A stretch of 64,000 nt of DNA from Pseudomonas wadenswilerensis (GCF_900497695.1 NZ_UIDD01000011.1:1-64000); one strand, 5' to 3'. Shown: positions 46,242 to 55,315, counted from the stretch's first letter. Notes: generated by a model from the letters alone, not told the origin. Translations and numbers: made by a program.

Positions 46242-47669
46242 TTAAAGGCTCAACACCCCACTGTACAACCCATAAGCCGCCAACCCCGCGCCCACCAGAA
46301 CGGCGGCAAAGATCAGCTTCTCCCAGGTGGTAAACAGCGCCTGCCCCTGCTCATGCTTGGCCCGGGCAAACAGGATCACCCCCGGCGCGTACAACAGCGC
46401 CGACAACAACAGGTACTTGAGCCCCCCGGCGTACAGCAGCCAGATCGCATACACCAGGGCGGTGCCGGCAATCACCAGGTCCTTGCGCCGCGCTCCCGGA
46501 TGCCCTTCATACGATTCCCCACGTACCGCCAACAGCACTGCATAGGCCGCCGACCACAGGTATGGCACCAAAATCATCGACGACGCCAGGTAGATCAGGC
46601 TGGTGTAGGTCCCGGCGGAAAACAGCGTGATCAGCAAGAACAGCTGAATCATCACGTTGGTCAGCCACAAGGCATTGGCCGGCACGTGGTTGGCGTTTTC
46701 CCGGGCCAGAAAGCGCGGCATGGTCTGGTCGCGGGCCGTGGCAAAGAGAATCTCGGCGCACAGCAAGGCCCATGACAGCAAAGCCCCCAACAGCGACACC
46801 GCCAGGCCGATGCTGATCAGCAAGGCACCCCAGGGCCCGACGATATGCTCGAGCACCGAAGCCAGCGACGGATTCTGCAAGGCGGCCAGTTCCGGCTGGG
46901 TCATCACCCCGAGCGACAGCACGTTGACCAGCACCAGCAGGGCCAGCACGCCAATAAAGCCGATCACCGTGGCCTTGCCGACGTCCGAACGCTTCGCCGC
47001 CCGTCCGGAGTAGACACTCGCACCCTCGATGCCGATAAACACGAACACGGTCACCAGCATCATGTTGCGCACCTGGTCGAGCACTCCACCGAATTTCGGG
47101 TTGCTCAAGCCCCAGATGTCACGGGTAAAGATGTCGGCGCGAAAGGCTACGGCAGCGATGACGATGAACATCACCAGCGGCACGATCTTGGCCACGGTGG
47201 TCACCTGGTTGATGAACGCCGCCTCCTTGATCCCGCGCAACACCAGAAAATGCACCGCCCACAACAGCAACGAGGCGCAGGCGATGGCGATCGGCGTGTT
47301 GCCCTCGCCAAACACCGGAAAGTAGAAACCCAGGGTGCTGAACAGCAGCACGAAGTAGCCGACGTTGCCCAGCCAGGCGCTGATCCAGTAGCCCCAGGCC
47401 GAAGAAAAGCCCATGTACTCGCCAAACCCGGCCTTGGCATAGGCATACACCCCGGAGTCCAGCTCCGGCTTGCGGTTGGCCAGGGTCTGGAACACGAAGG
47501 CCAGGGCCAGCATGCCCACCGCTGTGATCCCCCAGCCGATCAGTACCGCGCCGACGTCGGCACGTGCGGCCATGTTTTGCGGCAGCGAAAAAATCCCACC
47601 GCCGATCATCGAGCCGACCACCAAGGCGATCAACGCACCCAGGCGCAATTTCTGTCCAGGTTCGGACAT
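46242..47669 (-). CDS. Arginine/ornithine antiporter paralogue (second ArcD)
   Basis: 475 residues, APC family, about 12-13 transmembrane helices, starting with GALIALVVGSMIGGGIFSLP. It is the same length as, and very similar throughout to, the arcD product on the other strand at 48111-49538 (for example ANHVPANALWLTN in both). Start MSEPGQKLRL at 47669 has AAGGGG upstream. The two are divergent over a 441-base gap. It may exchange arginine and ornithine under different conditions, or another pair of basic amino acids. Confidence 0.9.
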   Translation of the reverse strand: MSEPGQKLRLGALIALVVGSMIGGGIFSLPQNMAARADVGAVLIGWGITAVGMLALAFVFQTLANRKPELDSGVYAYAKAGFGEYMGFSSAWGYWISAWLGNVGYFVLLFSTLGFYFPVFGEGNTPIAIACASLLLWAVHFLVLRGIKEAAFINQVTTVAKIVPLVMFIVIAAVAFRADIFTRDIWGLSNPKFGGVLDQVRNMMLVTVFVFIGIEGASVYSGRAAKRSDVGKATVIGFIGVLALLVLVNVLSLGVMTQPELAALQNPSLASVLEHIVGPWGALLISIGLAVSLLGALLSWALLCAEILFATARDQTMPRFLARENANHVPANALWLTNVMIQLFLLITLFSAGTYTSLIYLASSMILVPYLWSAAYAVLLAVRGESYEGHPGARRKDLVIAGTALVYAIWLLYAGGLKYLLLSALLYAPGVILFARAKHEQGQALFTTWEKLIFAAVLVGAGLAAYGLYSGVLSL

Positions 47670-48034
47670 GCAGATCCCCTTCTGTCTCGTGTTTGTAACG
47701 CCAGAGGTACACCCTGAGTTAAATATATGCAGAGTGTAAGCGTTCATATGTATTAAACCACTAAGCTTCCGCTGCTCATAACTTGTGCGTCTATGCCTGA
47801 CGAACTAAATAGGGAGTTTTGTGCACTATTTCCGCTTGTTCAAGCCAATAAGATATTTTCTCAGGAAAAATTTGCGATTCCCCCAAAACGGACTAGCTTC
47901 AATGCTCACAGCCCCGCAAGAGCGATTGCTCTAAAAGGCCATGGAGGTGCCAGTGGACAAGGCTTGCAGCACTGCGATCGGCATACTCCGGGAGGCTGTT
48001 TCAGTCACTGATCTCAATGGAATGTCCTCATGAA
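47670..48034. other. AT-richer gap between the divergent arcD genes
   Basis: No convincing gene. It has several AT-rich stretches (TTAAATATATGC near 47718, AATAAGATATTTTCTC near 47849), a small hairpin AGAGC-GATT-GCTCT near 47920, and open frames of low quality. It must contain the promoter of the minus-strand antiporter gene and possibly ArgR sites. Confidence 0.5.
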
Positions 48035-48048
48035 CTGACCTGAATCAG
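48035..48048. promoter_or_regulatory. ANR box of the arcDABC promoter
   Basis: CTGACCTGAATCAG is close to the ANR/FNR consensus TTGAT-N4-ATCAA (core TGAC-N4-ATCA). Its centre, 48041.5, lies 41.5 bases before a start at about 48083 deduced from the -10 box TATTCT at 48071-48076, the standard class II position. It fits oxygen-limited induction by ANR. Confidence 0.78.
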
Positions 48049-48070
48049 CTAATGACTTCGCCGCTGGATT

Positions 48071-48076
48071 TATTCT
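48071..48076 (+). promoter_or_regulatory. -10 box of the arcD promoter
   Basis: TATTCT, 30 bases downstream of the ANR-box centre, with no good -35 box, as expected at an activator-dependent promoter. Confidence 0.55.
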
Positions 48077-48110
48077 AGCGTCATCTCTTCTCCTGGTACG
48101 GAGTTATTCA

Positions 48111-49538
48111 ATGTCAGACGCTCCCGGAAAACTACGACTTGGTGCGCTGGTTGCACTTGTTGTCGGCTCGATGATCGGCGGCGGGATCTTTTCGTTGCCG
48201 CAAAACATGGCCGCAAGTGCCGATGTAGGCGCTGTTCTGATCGGCTGGGGCATCACCGCCATCGGCATGCTGACCCTGGCTTTCGTGTTCCAGACCCTGG
48301 CCAATCGCAAGCCTGACCTGGACGGCGGGGTGTACGCCTACGCCAAGGCCGGTTTCGGCGATTACATGGGCTTTTCTTCGGCCTGGGGCTACTGGATCAG
48401 CGCCTGGCTCGGCAACGTCGGCTACTTCGTGTTGCTGTTCAGTACCCTCGGCTACTTCTTCCCGATCTTTGGCGAGGGCAACACCCCGGCAGCGGTCATT
48501 GGCGCCTCGGTGCTGCTCTGGGCCGTGCATTTCCTCGTGCTGCGCGGGATCAAGGAAGCGGCGTTCATCAACCTGGTCACCACCGTGGCCAAGGTCGTGC
48601 CGCTGGCGTTGTTCGTGCTGATCGCCGTGTTCGCCTTCAAGCTGGACATCTTCACCGCTGACATCTGGGGTTCGATGAACCCGGACCTGGGCAGCGTGAT
48701 GAACCAGGTGCGCAACATGATGCTGGTCACCGTGTGGGTGTTCATCGGCATCGAGGGCGCGAGCATCTTCTCGGCCCGGGCAGAAAAACGCTCGGACGTG
48801 GGTAAGGCCACGGTCATCGGCTTCATTACCGTGCTGCTGTTCCTGGTGCTGGTCAACGTGCTGTCGCTGGGCATCATGACCCAGCCTGAACTGGCCAAGC
48901 TGCAGAACCCGTCGATGGCCGCCGTGCTTGAGCACGTGGTCGGTCACTGGGGCGCGGTGCTGATCAGCGTCGGCCTGATCATCTCGCTGCTCGGTGCCCT
49001 GCTGTCGTGGGTGCTGCTGTGCGCCGAGATCATGTTCGCCGCCGCCAAAGACCACACCATGCCGGAGTTCCTGCGCCGCGAGAACGCCAACCACGTGCCG
49101 GCCAACGCCCTGTGGCTGACCAACGCCATGGTGCAGATCTTCCTGGTCATCACCCTGTTCTCGGCCAGTACCTACCTGTCGCTGATCTACCTCGCCACTT
49201 CGATGATCCTGGTGCCTTACCTGTGGTCGGCGGCCTACGCCTTCCTGCTGGCGCTGCGCAGCGAAACCTACGAACAGGCCCTGGCCGAACGCAAGAAAGA
49301 CCTGGTCATCGGTGCCATCGCCCTGCTCTACGCGGTCTGGCTGCTGTATGCCGGCGGCGTCAAATACCTGCTGCTTTCGGCCCTGCTCTATGCCCCTGGC
49401 GTGATCCTGTTCGCCAAGGCCAAGCGCGAGGTCGGCCAACCGATTTTTACCAACGTGGAGAAGCTGATCTTCGCCGCCGTGGTCCTTGGCGCCCTGGTGG
49501 CTGCCTACGGCCTGTACGACGGCTTCCTGACTCTGTAA
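48111..49538 (+). CDS. arcD: Arginine/ornithine antiporter ArcD
   Basis: 475-residue APC-family exchanger that brings in arginine and exports ornithine for the arginine deiminase pathway. N-terminal helix GALVALVVGSMIGGGIFSLP and about 13 helices. First gene of arcDABC, with an ANR box 63 bases upstream. ACGGAG lies before the ATG. Confidence 0.96.
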   Translation: MSDAPGKLRLGALVALVVGSMIGGGIFSLPQNMAASADVGAVLIGWGITAIGMLTLAFVFQTLANRKPDLDGGVYAYAKAGFGDYMGFSSAWGYWISAWLGNVGYFVLLFSTLGYFFPIFGEGNTPAAVIGASVLLWAVHFLVLRGIKEAAFINLVTTVAKVVPLALFVLIAVFAFKLDIFTADIWGSMNPDLGSVMNQVRNMMLVTVWVFIGIEGASIFSARAEKRSDVGKATVIGFITVLLFLVLVNVLSLGIMTQPELAKLQNPSMAAVLEHVVGHWGAVLISVGLIISLLGALLSWVLLCAEIMFAAAKDHTMPEFLRRENANHVPANALWLTNAMVQIFLVITLFSASTYLSLIYLATSMILVPYLWSAAYAFLLALRSETYEQALAERKKDLVIGAIALLYAVWLLYAGGVKYLLLSALLYAPGVILFAKAKREVGQPIFTNVEKLIFAAVVLGALVAAYGLYDGFLTL

Positions 49539-49571
49539 CCACCCGTTTTCGCAACTTGGAGGAAATGAACC

Positions 49572-50828
49572 ATGTCCACGGATAAAGTTAAGTACGGCGT
49601 ACATTCCGAAGCCGGCAAACTGCGCAAAGTGATGGTCTGCTCCCCTGGCCTGGCGCACCAGCGCCTGACGCCGAGCAACTGCGACGACCTGCTGTTCGAT
49701 GACGTCATCTGGGTCAACCAGGCCAAGCGCGACCACTTCGACTTCGTCACCAAAATGCGTGAACGCGGCATCGAAGTGCTGGAAATGCACAACCTGCTGA
49801 CCGAGACCGTGCAGAACCCCGAAGCACTGAAATGGATCCTCGACCGCAAGATCACCCCGGACACCGTCGGTGTCGGCCTGACCAACGAAGTGCGCAGCTG
49901 GCTCGAAGGCCTGGAGCCACGCAAACTGGCCGAGTTCCTGATCGGCGGCGTGGCCGGTGAAGACCTGCCCGACAGTGAAGGCGCCAGCGTCATCAAGATG
50001 TACCGCGACTACCTGGGCCACTCCAGCTTCCTGCTCGACCCACTGCCCAACACCCAGTTCACCCGCGACACCACTTGCTGGATCTACGGCGGCGTGACCC
50101 TCAACCCGATGTACTGGCCGGCGCGACGCCAGGAAACCCTGCTGACCACCGCGATCTACAAGTTCCACCCCGAGTTCAGCGGTGCCGACTTTGAAGTCTG
50201 GTATGGCGACCCGGATCATGACCACGGCAAGGCCACCCTCGAAGGCGGCGACGTCATGCCGATCGGCAATGGCGTGGTCCTGATCGGCATGGGCGAGCGC
50301 ACCTCGCGCCAGGCCATCGGTCAACTGGCGCAATCGCTGTTTGCCAAAGGTGCGGTCGAGAAGGTCGTAGTGGCCGGCTTGCCGAAATCCCGCGCCGCGA
50401 TGCACCTGGACACCGTGTTCAGCTTCTGCGACCGCGACCTGGTCACGGTCTTCCCGGAAGTGGTCAAGGAAATCGTCCCGTTCGTCATTCGTCCGGACAG
50501 CAGCAAGCCGTACGGCATGGACGTGCGCCGCGAGAACAAGACCTTCCTCGACGTGGTCGCCGAATCCCTCAACCTCAAGCAGCTGCGCGTGGTGGAAACC
50601 GGCGGCAACAGCTTCGCCGCCGAACGCGAGCAATGGGATGACGGCAACAACGTGGTGGCGCTGGAGCCCGGCGTAGTCATCGGCTACGACCGCAACACCT
50701 ACACCAACACCCTGCTGCGCAAGGCCGGTGTCGAAGTCATCACCATCAGCGCCGGCGAACTGGGCCGTGGCCGCGGCGGCGGTCACTGCATGACCTGCCC
50801 GATCGTGCGCGACCCTATCGACTACTAA
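49572..50828 (+). CDS. arcA: Arginine deiminase
   Basis: Hydrolyses arginine to citrulline and ammonia. 418 residues; the nucleophile is C406 in GRGGGHCMTCPIVRDP, the same number as in P. aeruginosa, with the catalytic FTRDTTCWI, EGGDVMPIG and HLDTVFSFCD motifs. GGAGG lies before the ATG. Second gene of arcDABC. Confidence 0.99.
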   Translation: MSTDKVKYGVHSEAGKLRKVMVCSPGLAHQRLTPSNCDDLLFDDVIWVNQAKRDHFDFVTKMRERGIEVLEMHNLLTETVQNPEALKWILDRKITPDTVGVGLTNEVRSWLEGLEPRKLAEFLIGGVAGEDLPDSEGASVIKMYRDYLGHSSFLLDPLPNTQFTRDTTCWIYGGVTLNPMYWPARRQETLLTTAIYKFHPEFSGADFEVWYGDPDHDHGKATLEGGDVMPIGNGVVLIGMGERTSRQAIGQLAQSLFAKGAVEKVVVAGLPKSRAAMHLDTVFSFCDRDLVTVFPEVVKEIVPFVIRPDSSKPYGMDVRRENKTFLDVVAESLNLKQLRVVETGGNSFAAEREQWDDGNNVVALEPGVVIGYDRNTYTNTLLRKAGVEVITISAGELGRGRGGGHCMTCPIVRDPIDY

Positions 50829-50842
50829 AACGACCATCAACC

Positions 50843-50864
50843 GCCTGCACCCACGGGTGCAGGC
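50843..50864 (+). other. Hairpin between arcA and arcB
   Basis: GCCTGCACC pairs with GGTGCAGGC in the 79-base gap. No T-run follows, so it likely stabilises arcA mRNA or marks a processing site, as seen in other arc operons. Confidence 0.6.
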
Positions 50865-50907
50865 AGGCCGATCACCGCTTTCCGTTCACCAGAACAGGAG
50901 AATCATC

Positions 50908-51918
50908 ATGGCGTTCAACATCCACAACCGTAACCTGCTGAGCCTGGAACACCACACCCCTCGCGAGTTGCGCTACCTGCTGGACCTGTCCCGTGACCTG
51001 AAACGTGCCAAGTACACCGGCACCGAGCAGCAGCACCTCAAAGGCAACAACATTGCGCTGATCTTCGAGAAAACCTCGACCCGCACCCGTTGCGCCTTCG
51101 AAGTGGCTGCCTACGACCAGGGCGCCAACGTCACTTACATCGACCCGAACTCTTCGCAGATCGGCCACAAGGAAAGCATGAAGGACACCGCCCGCGTACT
51201 CGGGCGCATGTATGACGCCATCGAGTACCGTGGCTTCAAGCAGGAAATCGTCGAAGAGCTGGCCAAGTTCGCCGGTGTGCCGGTGTTCAACGGCCTGACC
51301 GACGAATATCACCCGACCCAGATGATCGCCGACGTGCTGACCATGCGTGAACACGCCGACAAGCCGATCCACGACATCAGCTACGCCTACCTGGGCGATG
51401 CCCGCAACAATATGGGCAACTCGCTGCTGCTGGTCGGCGCCAAACTTGGCATGGACGTGCGCATCTGCGCGCCGAAAGCCCTGTGGCCGCACGACGACCT
51501 GGTCGCCCGTTGCAAAAAATATGCGGAAGAAAGCGGCGCACGCATCACCCTCACCGAAGACCCGAAAGCGGCGGTCAAGGGCGTCGACTTCATCCACACC
51601 GACGTCTGGGTTTCGATGGGCGAGCCGGTTGAAGCCTGGGGCGAACGCATCCAGCAACTGCTGCCGTACCAGGTCAACGCCGAGCTGATGAAAGCCACTG
51701 GCAACCCGCGGACCAAGTTCATGCACTGCCTGCCAGCGTTCCACAACTCCGACACCAAGGTCGGCAAACAGATCGCCGAGCAGTACCCGCACCTGGCCAA
51801 CGGTATCGAAGTGACCGACGACGTGTTCGAGTCGCCAGCCTGTATCGCCTTCGAGCAAGCGGAAAACCGCATGCACACCATCAAGGCGATCCTGGTGTCG
51901 ACCCTGGCTGACCTGTAA
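50908..51918 (+). CDS. arcB: Ornithine carbamoyltransferase, catabolic
   Basis: Phosphorolyses citrulline to ornithine and carbamoyl phosphate. 336 residues. Carbamoyl-phosphate site EKTSTRTRCAFE (STRTR at 57-61), HPTQ-type motif in YHPTQMIAD, and HCLPAFHNSDTKVG. Start MAFNIHNRNL with AGGAG upstream; the longer frame is not supported. Confidence 0.98.
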   Translation: MAFNIHNRNLLSLEHHTPRELRYLLDLSRDLKRAKYTGTEQQHLKGNNIALIFEKTSTRTRCAFEVAAYDQGANVTYIDPNSSQIGHKESMKDTARVLGRMYDAIEYRGFKQEIVEELAKFAGVPVFNGLTDEYHPTQMIADVLTMREHADKPIHDISYAYLGDARNNMGNSLLLVGAKLGMDVRICAPKALWPHDDLVARCKKYAEESGARITLTEDPKAAVKGVDFIHTDVWVSMGEPVEAWGERIQQLLPYQVNAELMKATGNPRTKFMHCLPAFHNSDTKVGKQIAEQYPHLANGIEVTDDVFESPACIAFEQAENRMHTIKAILVSTLADL

Positions 51919-51945
51919 TCCATTCAGGGAGCGAATCTTCGCTCC

Positions 51946-52032
51946 TGTGGGAGCCGGCCTTGCCGGCGATGGTATCGGCGCAGTACCCGTTACTGCGCGG
52001 TGCCTGAATCGCTGGCAAAGCCAGCTCCCACA
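51946..52032. repeat. REP pair between arcB and arcC
   Basis: TGTGGGAGCCGGCCTTGCCG then GCGATGG (51946-51972) faces ATCGCTGGCAAAGCCAGCTC then CCACA (52008-52032). It is inside the operon, so it could lower arcC expression relative to arcAB. Confidence 0.9.
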
Positions 52033-52066
52033 AGAGCTTCGCTGCCAACGCTAAAAGGACATCATC

Positions 52067-52996
52067 ATGCGTATCGTTGTTGCATTGGGCGGCAACGCCC
52101 TGCTGCGCCGTGGCGAACCCATGACTGCAGACAATCAGCGCGCCAATATCCGCATCGCCGCCGAGCAGATCGCCAAGATTCACCCAGGCAATGAACTGGT
52201 CATCGCCCACGGCAATGGTCCGCAAGTCGGCCTGTTGTCGTTGCAGGCGCAATCCTACAAGCCGGACGAAGCCTACCCGCTGGACGTGCTCGGGGCCGAA
52301 ACCGAAGGCATGATCGGCTACATCATCGAACAGGAGCTGGGCAACCTGCTGGACTTCGAAGTGCCGTTCGCCACCCTCCTGACCCAGGTCGAAGTGGACG
52401 CCAATGACCCGGCCTTCAAGGACCCGACCAAGTTCATCGGCCCGGTCTACAGCAAGGAAGACGCCGAGCGCCTGGCCAAGGAGAAAGGCTGGGTGGTCAA
52501 GGCCGACGGCGACAAGTACCGCCGTGTGGTCGCCAGCCCGAAACCCAAGCGCATCTTCGAGATTCGCCCGATCAAATGGCTGCTGGAAAAGAGCAGCATC
52601 GTCATCTGCGCCGGTGGCGGCGGCATCCCGACCATGTATGACGCCGACCGCAAGCTCAAGGGCATCGAAGCGGTGATCGACAAAGACCTGTGCTCGGCGC
52701 TGCTGGCCGAACAGCTCGAAGCCGACCTGCTGGTGATCGCCACCGACGTCAACGCGGCGTTCATCGACTATGGCAAGCCGAGCCAGAAGGCGATTGCCCA
52801 GGCGCACCCGGACGAGCTCGAACGCCTCGGCTTTGCCGCCGGCTCCATGGGCCCGAAAGTCCAGGCCGCTTGCGACTTCGCCCGCCATACCGGCAAAGTG
52901 GCGGTTATCGGTTCGCTGGCCGACATCGAAGATATCGTCAAGGGTACGGCCGGTACCCGGGTGAGCACCTCGAAGCCTGGAATCAGCTACCGTTGA
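52067..52996 (+). CDS. arcC: Carbamate kinase
   Basis: Makes ATP from carbamoyl phosphate and ADP, the energy-yielding step of the pathway. 309 residues of the amino-acid kinase fold: MRIVVALGGNALLRRGEP, HGNGPQVGLL, CAGGGGIPTM and SMGPKVQAACDF. AAAGGA precedes the ATG. Last enzyme gene of arcDABC. Confidence 0.98.
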   Translation: MRIVVALGGNALLRRGEPMTADNQRANIRIAAEQIAKIHPGNELVIAHGNGPQVGLLSLQAQSYKPDEAYPLDVLGAETEGMIGYIIEQELGNLLDFEVPFATLLTQVEVDANDPAFKDPTKFIGPVYSKEDAERLAKEKGWVVKADGDKYRRVVASPKPKRIFEIRPIKWLLEKSSIVICAGGGGIPTMYDADRKLKGIEAVIDKDLCSALLAEQLEADLLVIATDVNAAFIDYGKPSQKAIAQAHPDELERLGFAAGSMGPKVQAACDFARHTGKVAVIGSLADIEDIVKGTAGTRVSTSKPGISYR

Positions 52997-53051
52997 ATGC
53001 AGTGGGCGGGCTTGCGGGCCCGCCGTTTTCACCTTTGCGGAGGATTCCATC

Positions 53052-53417
53052 ATGGCCCAGTTCAAATCCGGTCACGTGCATATCGAGCGCACTGCGCTGA
53101 ACAAGGCTGATCACAGTTACGACCTGAATATCGAGTACGCAGTAGTCCGGGAAGCCAACAAACACGGCATTGATTTCCACATGCATGGAAGCATCGAAGG
53201 CAAGACCGTGGAGGAAAAGTTCTTCCTGAGCAAAGAAGAGGTATTGCCGAGCTTCCTGAGTGTCGCCACGCGCAGGGCGCAAAGCTACATGCCGTCGCCC
53301 AAGAAATTCGAGAGCCTGGGCTCAACGCACAAGATCTACGACCTGATGTTCGAGGACATTCGCGAGAAGCTGGATGTGAAGTCGGGGGATTCGGTCAATC
53401 CCGAGCACTTCGAGTAG
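53052..53417 (+). CDS. DUF5064-family small protein
   Basis: 121 residues, soluble, no signal. It begins MAQFKSGHVHIERTALNKAD, with an alternating beta pattern and a charged C-terminal helix; this matches what is called DUF5064 in Pseudomonas. GCGGAGG lies upstream. It follows arcC by 55 bases and precedes a REP pair, so it could be the last gene of the arc transcript. Function unknown. Confidence 0.82.
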   Translation: MAQFKSGHVHIERTALNKADHSYDLNIEYAVVREANKHGIDFHMHGSIEGKTVEEKFFLSKEEVLPSFLSVATRRAQSYMPSPKKFESLGSTHKIYDLMFEDIREKLDVKSGDSVNPEHFE

Positions 53418-53430
53418 CCCTACCGGCCTC

Positions 53431-53482
53431 ATCGCGGGGCAAGCCCGCTCCCACCCAGGTAGGAGCGGGCTTGCCCCGCGAT
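53431..53482. repeat. Inverted REP pair after the DUF5064 gene
   Basis: ATCGCGGGGCAAGCCCGCTC then CCACC faces its inverse with one mismatch and only two central bases. Likely the 3' hairpin of the arc transcript. Confidence 0.92.
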
Positions 53483-53532
53483 TGCGCTGAACAGCATACT
53501 GGCCGCCTTCGGCAGCCTTGAACCCCTCACCC

Positions 53533-55041
53533 ATGCGCATCCACGTCAGTTTCATCGACCGCGTCGGCATCACCCAGGAAGTGCTGGCCCTGCTCGGCGC
53601 CCGCAACCTCAACCTGGACGCCGTGGAGATGGTGCCGCCGAACGTCTACATCGACGCCCCGACCCTCAGCCCCCACGTGCTCGAAGAGCTGCACGACGCG
53701 CTGTTCAACGTGCATGGCGTGCAAACCGTACAAGTGGTCGACATCCTCCCCGGCCAGCGCCGTCACCTGCAGCTCGATGCCCTGCTCGCGGCCATGAGCG
53801 ATCCGGTACTGGCCTTGGACAGCGCCGGCCATGTACTGCTGGCCAACCCGGCGCTGGTGGCGCTGTGCGGCCAGGAGCCATCCGACCGTTCGGTGGCCGA
53901 CCTGTTTGGCGATCCTGGCCTGCTTGAAGCCCTGATCGAACAGGGCTTCCACCTGCCCCTGCGCGAAGTGACTCTCAACGGCCAGACGCTGCTGCTCGAT
54001 GCCACGCCGATCACCAACGCCGGTGCACTGCTGACCTTGTATCAGCCCAATCGCATCGGCGAACGGCTGTCGGCGCTGCACCATGATCACGCCGAGGGCT
54101 TCGATGCACTGCTGGGTGATTCACCGCCGATCCGCACCCTCAAGGCCCGCGCCCTGCGCGTGGCGGCCCTGGATGCACCGCTGCTGATCCACGGTGAAAC
54201 CGGTACCGGCAAGGAGCTGGTGGCCCGCGCCTGTCACGCCATCAGCAGCCGTCACAGCGCACCCTTCCTGGCGCTCAACTGCGCGGCGCTGCCGGAGAAC
54301 CTGGCCGAAAGCGAGCTGTTCGGCTACGCCCCCGGCGCCTTTACCGGCGCACAACGCGGCGGCAAGCCGGGGCTGATGGAACTGGCCAACCAGGGTACGG
54401 TGTTCCTCGACGAGATCGGCGAAATGTCGCCGTACCTGCAGGCCAAGCTCCTGCGTTTTCTCAACGACGGCAGCTTTCGCCGGGTCGGTGGCGACCGTGA
54501 GGTGAAGGTCAATGTGCGGATCCTCAGCGCCACCCACCGCGACCTGGAAAAGATGGTCGCCGAAGGCACCTTTCGCGAAGACCTGTTCTACCGCCTGAAC
54601 GTGCTCAACCTGCAGGTGCCGCCGCTGCGCGAGCGCGGCCAGGACATCCTTCTGCTGGCACGCTACTTCATGCAGCAGGCCTGCACCCAGATCCAGCGCC
54701 CGCTGTGCCGCCTGGCCCCGGCCACTTACCCGGCGCTGCTGGGCAACCGCTGGCCGGGCAACGTGCGTCAGCTGCAGAACGTGATCTTCCGCGCCGCCGC
54801 CATCAGCGAAAGCAGCCTGGTGGACATCGGTGACCTGGACATCGCCGGCACCTCGGTGGCCCGTGGGCATGGCGCTGAAGTCGATAGCCTGGAACAGGCC
54901 GTGGAAGACTTCGAACGCAACCTGCTGACCAAGCTCTACAGCAGCTACCCCTCGACCCGCCAGCTGGCCAGCCGCCTGCAAACCTCGCACACCGCCATTG
55001 CCCATCGCCTGCGCAAATACGGCATCCCGACCAAGCCCTGA
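53533..55041 (+). CDS. gcsR: GcsR-like sigma54-dependent activator of the glycine cleavage operon (TyrR family)
   Basis: 502 residues in TyrR/PhhR order: N-terminal ACT domain (MRIHVSFIDRVGITQEVLAL), PAS (AAMSDPVLALDSAGHVLLAN), AAA+ with Walker A GETGTGKE (221-228), the sigma54-contact GAFTGA (268-273), Walker B VFLDEIGEM, and a C-terminal HTH (STRQLASRLQTSHTAIAHRL). It lies directly upstream of gcvH with TyrR-type operators and a -24/-12 promoter between. P. aeruginosa GcsR, in the same position, activates gcs2 in response to glycine. ATG at 53533 chosen over TTG at 53518. Confidence 0.9.
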   Translation: MRIHVSFIDRVGITQEVLALLGARNLNLDAVEMVPPNVYIDAPTLSPHVLEELHDALFNVHGVQTVQVVDILPGQRRHLQLDALLAAMSDPVLALDSAGHVLLANPALVALCGQEPSDRSVADLFGDPGLLEALIEQGFHLPLREVTLNGQTLLLDATPITNAGALLTLYQPNRIGERLSALHHDHAEGFDALLGDSPPIRTLKARALRVAALDAPLLIHGETGTGKELVARACHAISSRHSAPFLALNCAALPENLAESELFGYAPGAFTGAQRGGKPGLMELANQGTVFLDEIGEMSPYLQAKLLRFLNDGSFRRVGGDREVKVNVRILSATHRDLEKMVAEGTFREDLFYRLNVLNLQVPPLRERGQDILLLARYFMQQACTQIQRPLCRLAPATYPALLGNRWPGNVRQLQNVIFRAAAISESSLVDIGDLDIAGTSVARGHGAEVDSLEQAVEDFERNLLTKLYSSYPSTRQLASRLQTSHTAIAHRLRKYGIPTKP

Positions 55042-55046
55042 CCAGA

Positions 55047-55083
55047 CGTACTGAAATCGATACAGCGTAACGATATCAATACA
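55047..55083 (-). promoter_or_regulatory. Two tandem TyrR/GcsR-type 18-bp repeats (distal pair)
   Basis: On the minus strand TGTATTGATATCGTTACG (55083-55066) and TGTATCGATTTCAGTACG (55064-55047), one base apart, follow the pattern TGTA..G-N4-C.GT..CG described for GcsR. They start 5 bases after the gcsR stop. Confidence 0.65.
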
Positions 55084-55102
55084 GCACAGTTTCAGGGCCA
55101 TG

Positions 55103-55134
55103 GCGCAAGGTTCTGATCCACTTGCGCTTTTTTT
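55103..55134 (+). terminator. Rho-independent terminator of gcsR
   Basis: GCGCAAG pairs with CTTGCGC over an 11-base loop, followed by seven T. It lies between the two pairs of operator-like repeats. Confidence 0.88.
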
Positions 55135-55146
55135 CCCGGCTTCGGG

Positions 55147-55184
55147 TGTAGCGATTTCGCTACAGTTGTAGATCTCCTATTACT
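55147..55184 (+). promoter_or_regulatory. Two tandem TyrR/GcsR-type 18-bp repeats (proximal pair)
   Basis: TGTAGCGATTTCGCTACA (55147-55164) is a perfect 7-4-7 palindrome; TGTAGATCTCCTATTACT (55167-55184) is a weaker neighbour two bases on. Both stand 44-81 bases before the sigma54 promoter. Confidence 0.7.
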
Positions 55185-55227
55185 CGGAAAATTTATAACA
55201 TATTGTTTTATAACGATATTTTATAGA

Positions 55228-55243
55228 TGGCCGCATTATTGCT
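55228..55243 (+). promoter_or_regulatory. Sigma54 -24/-12 promoter of gcvHP-sdaA-gcvT
   Basis: TGGCCGCATTATTGCT keeps the invariant GG-N10-GC spacing and matches TGGC-N7-TTGCW. It is 73 bases before gcvH and follows the GcsR-type repeats. Confidence 0.82.
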
Positions 55244-55315
55244 ATGGCATTACTCATCCCTGGGCTCACCTGAGCCACGCCCACAGCCGTCCCCTGCGGC
55301 CCTTGAGGAGTTTCC

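Noticed and set aside
47793..48011. 72-codon ORF between the arcD genes
   Set aside because: No good ribosome site, odd composition and no family; the gap is better read as regulatory.
48132..50840. 902-codon ORF antisense to arcD and arcA
   Set aside because: Same type of shadow frame; His/Asp/Gln-rich with no recognisable domain.
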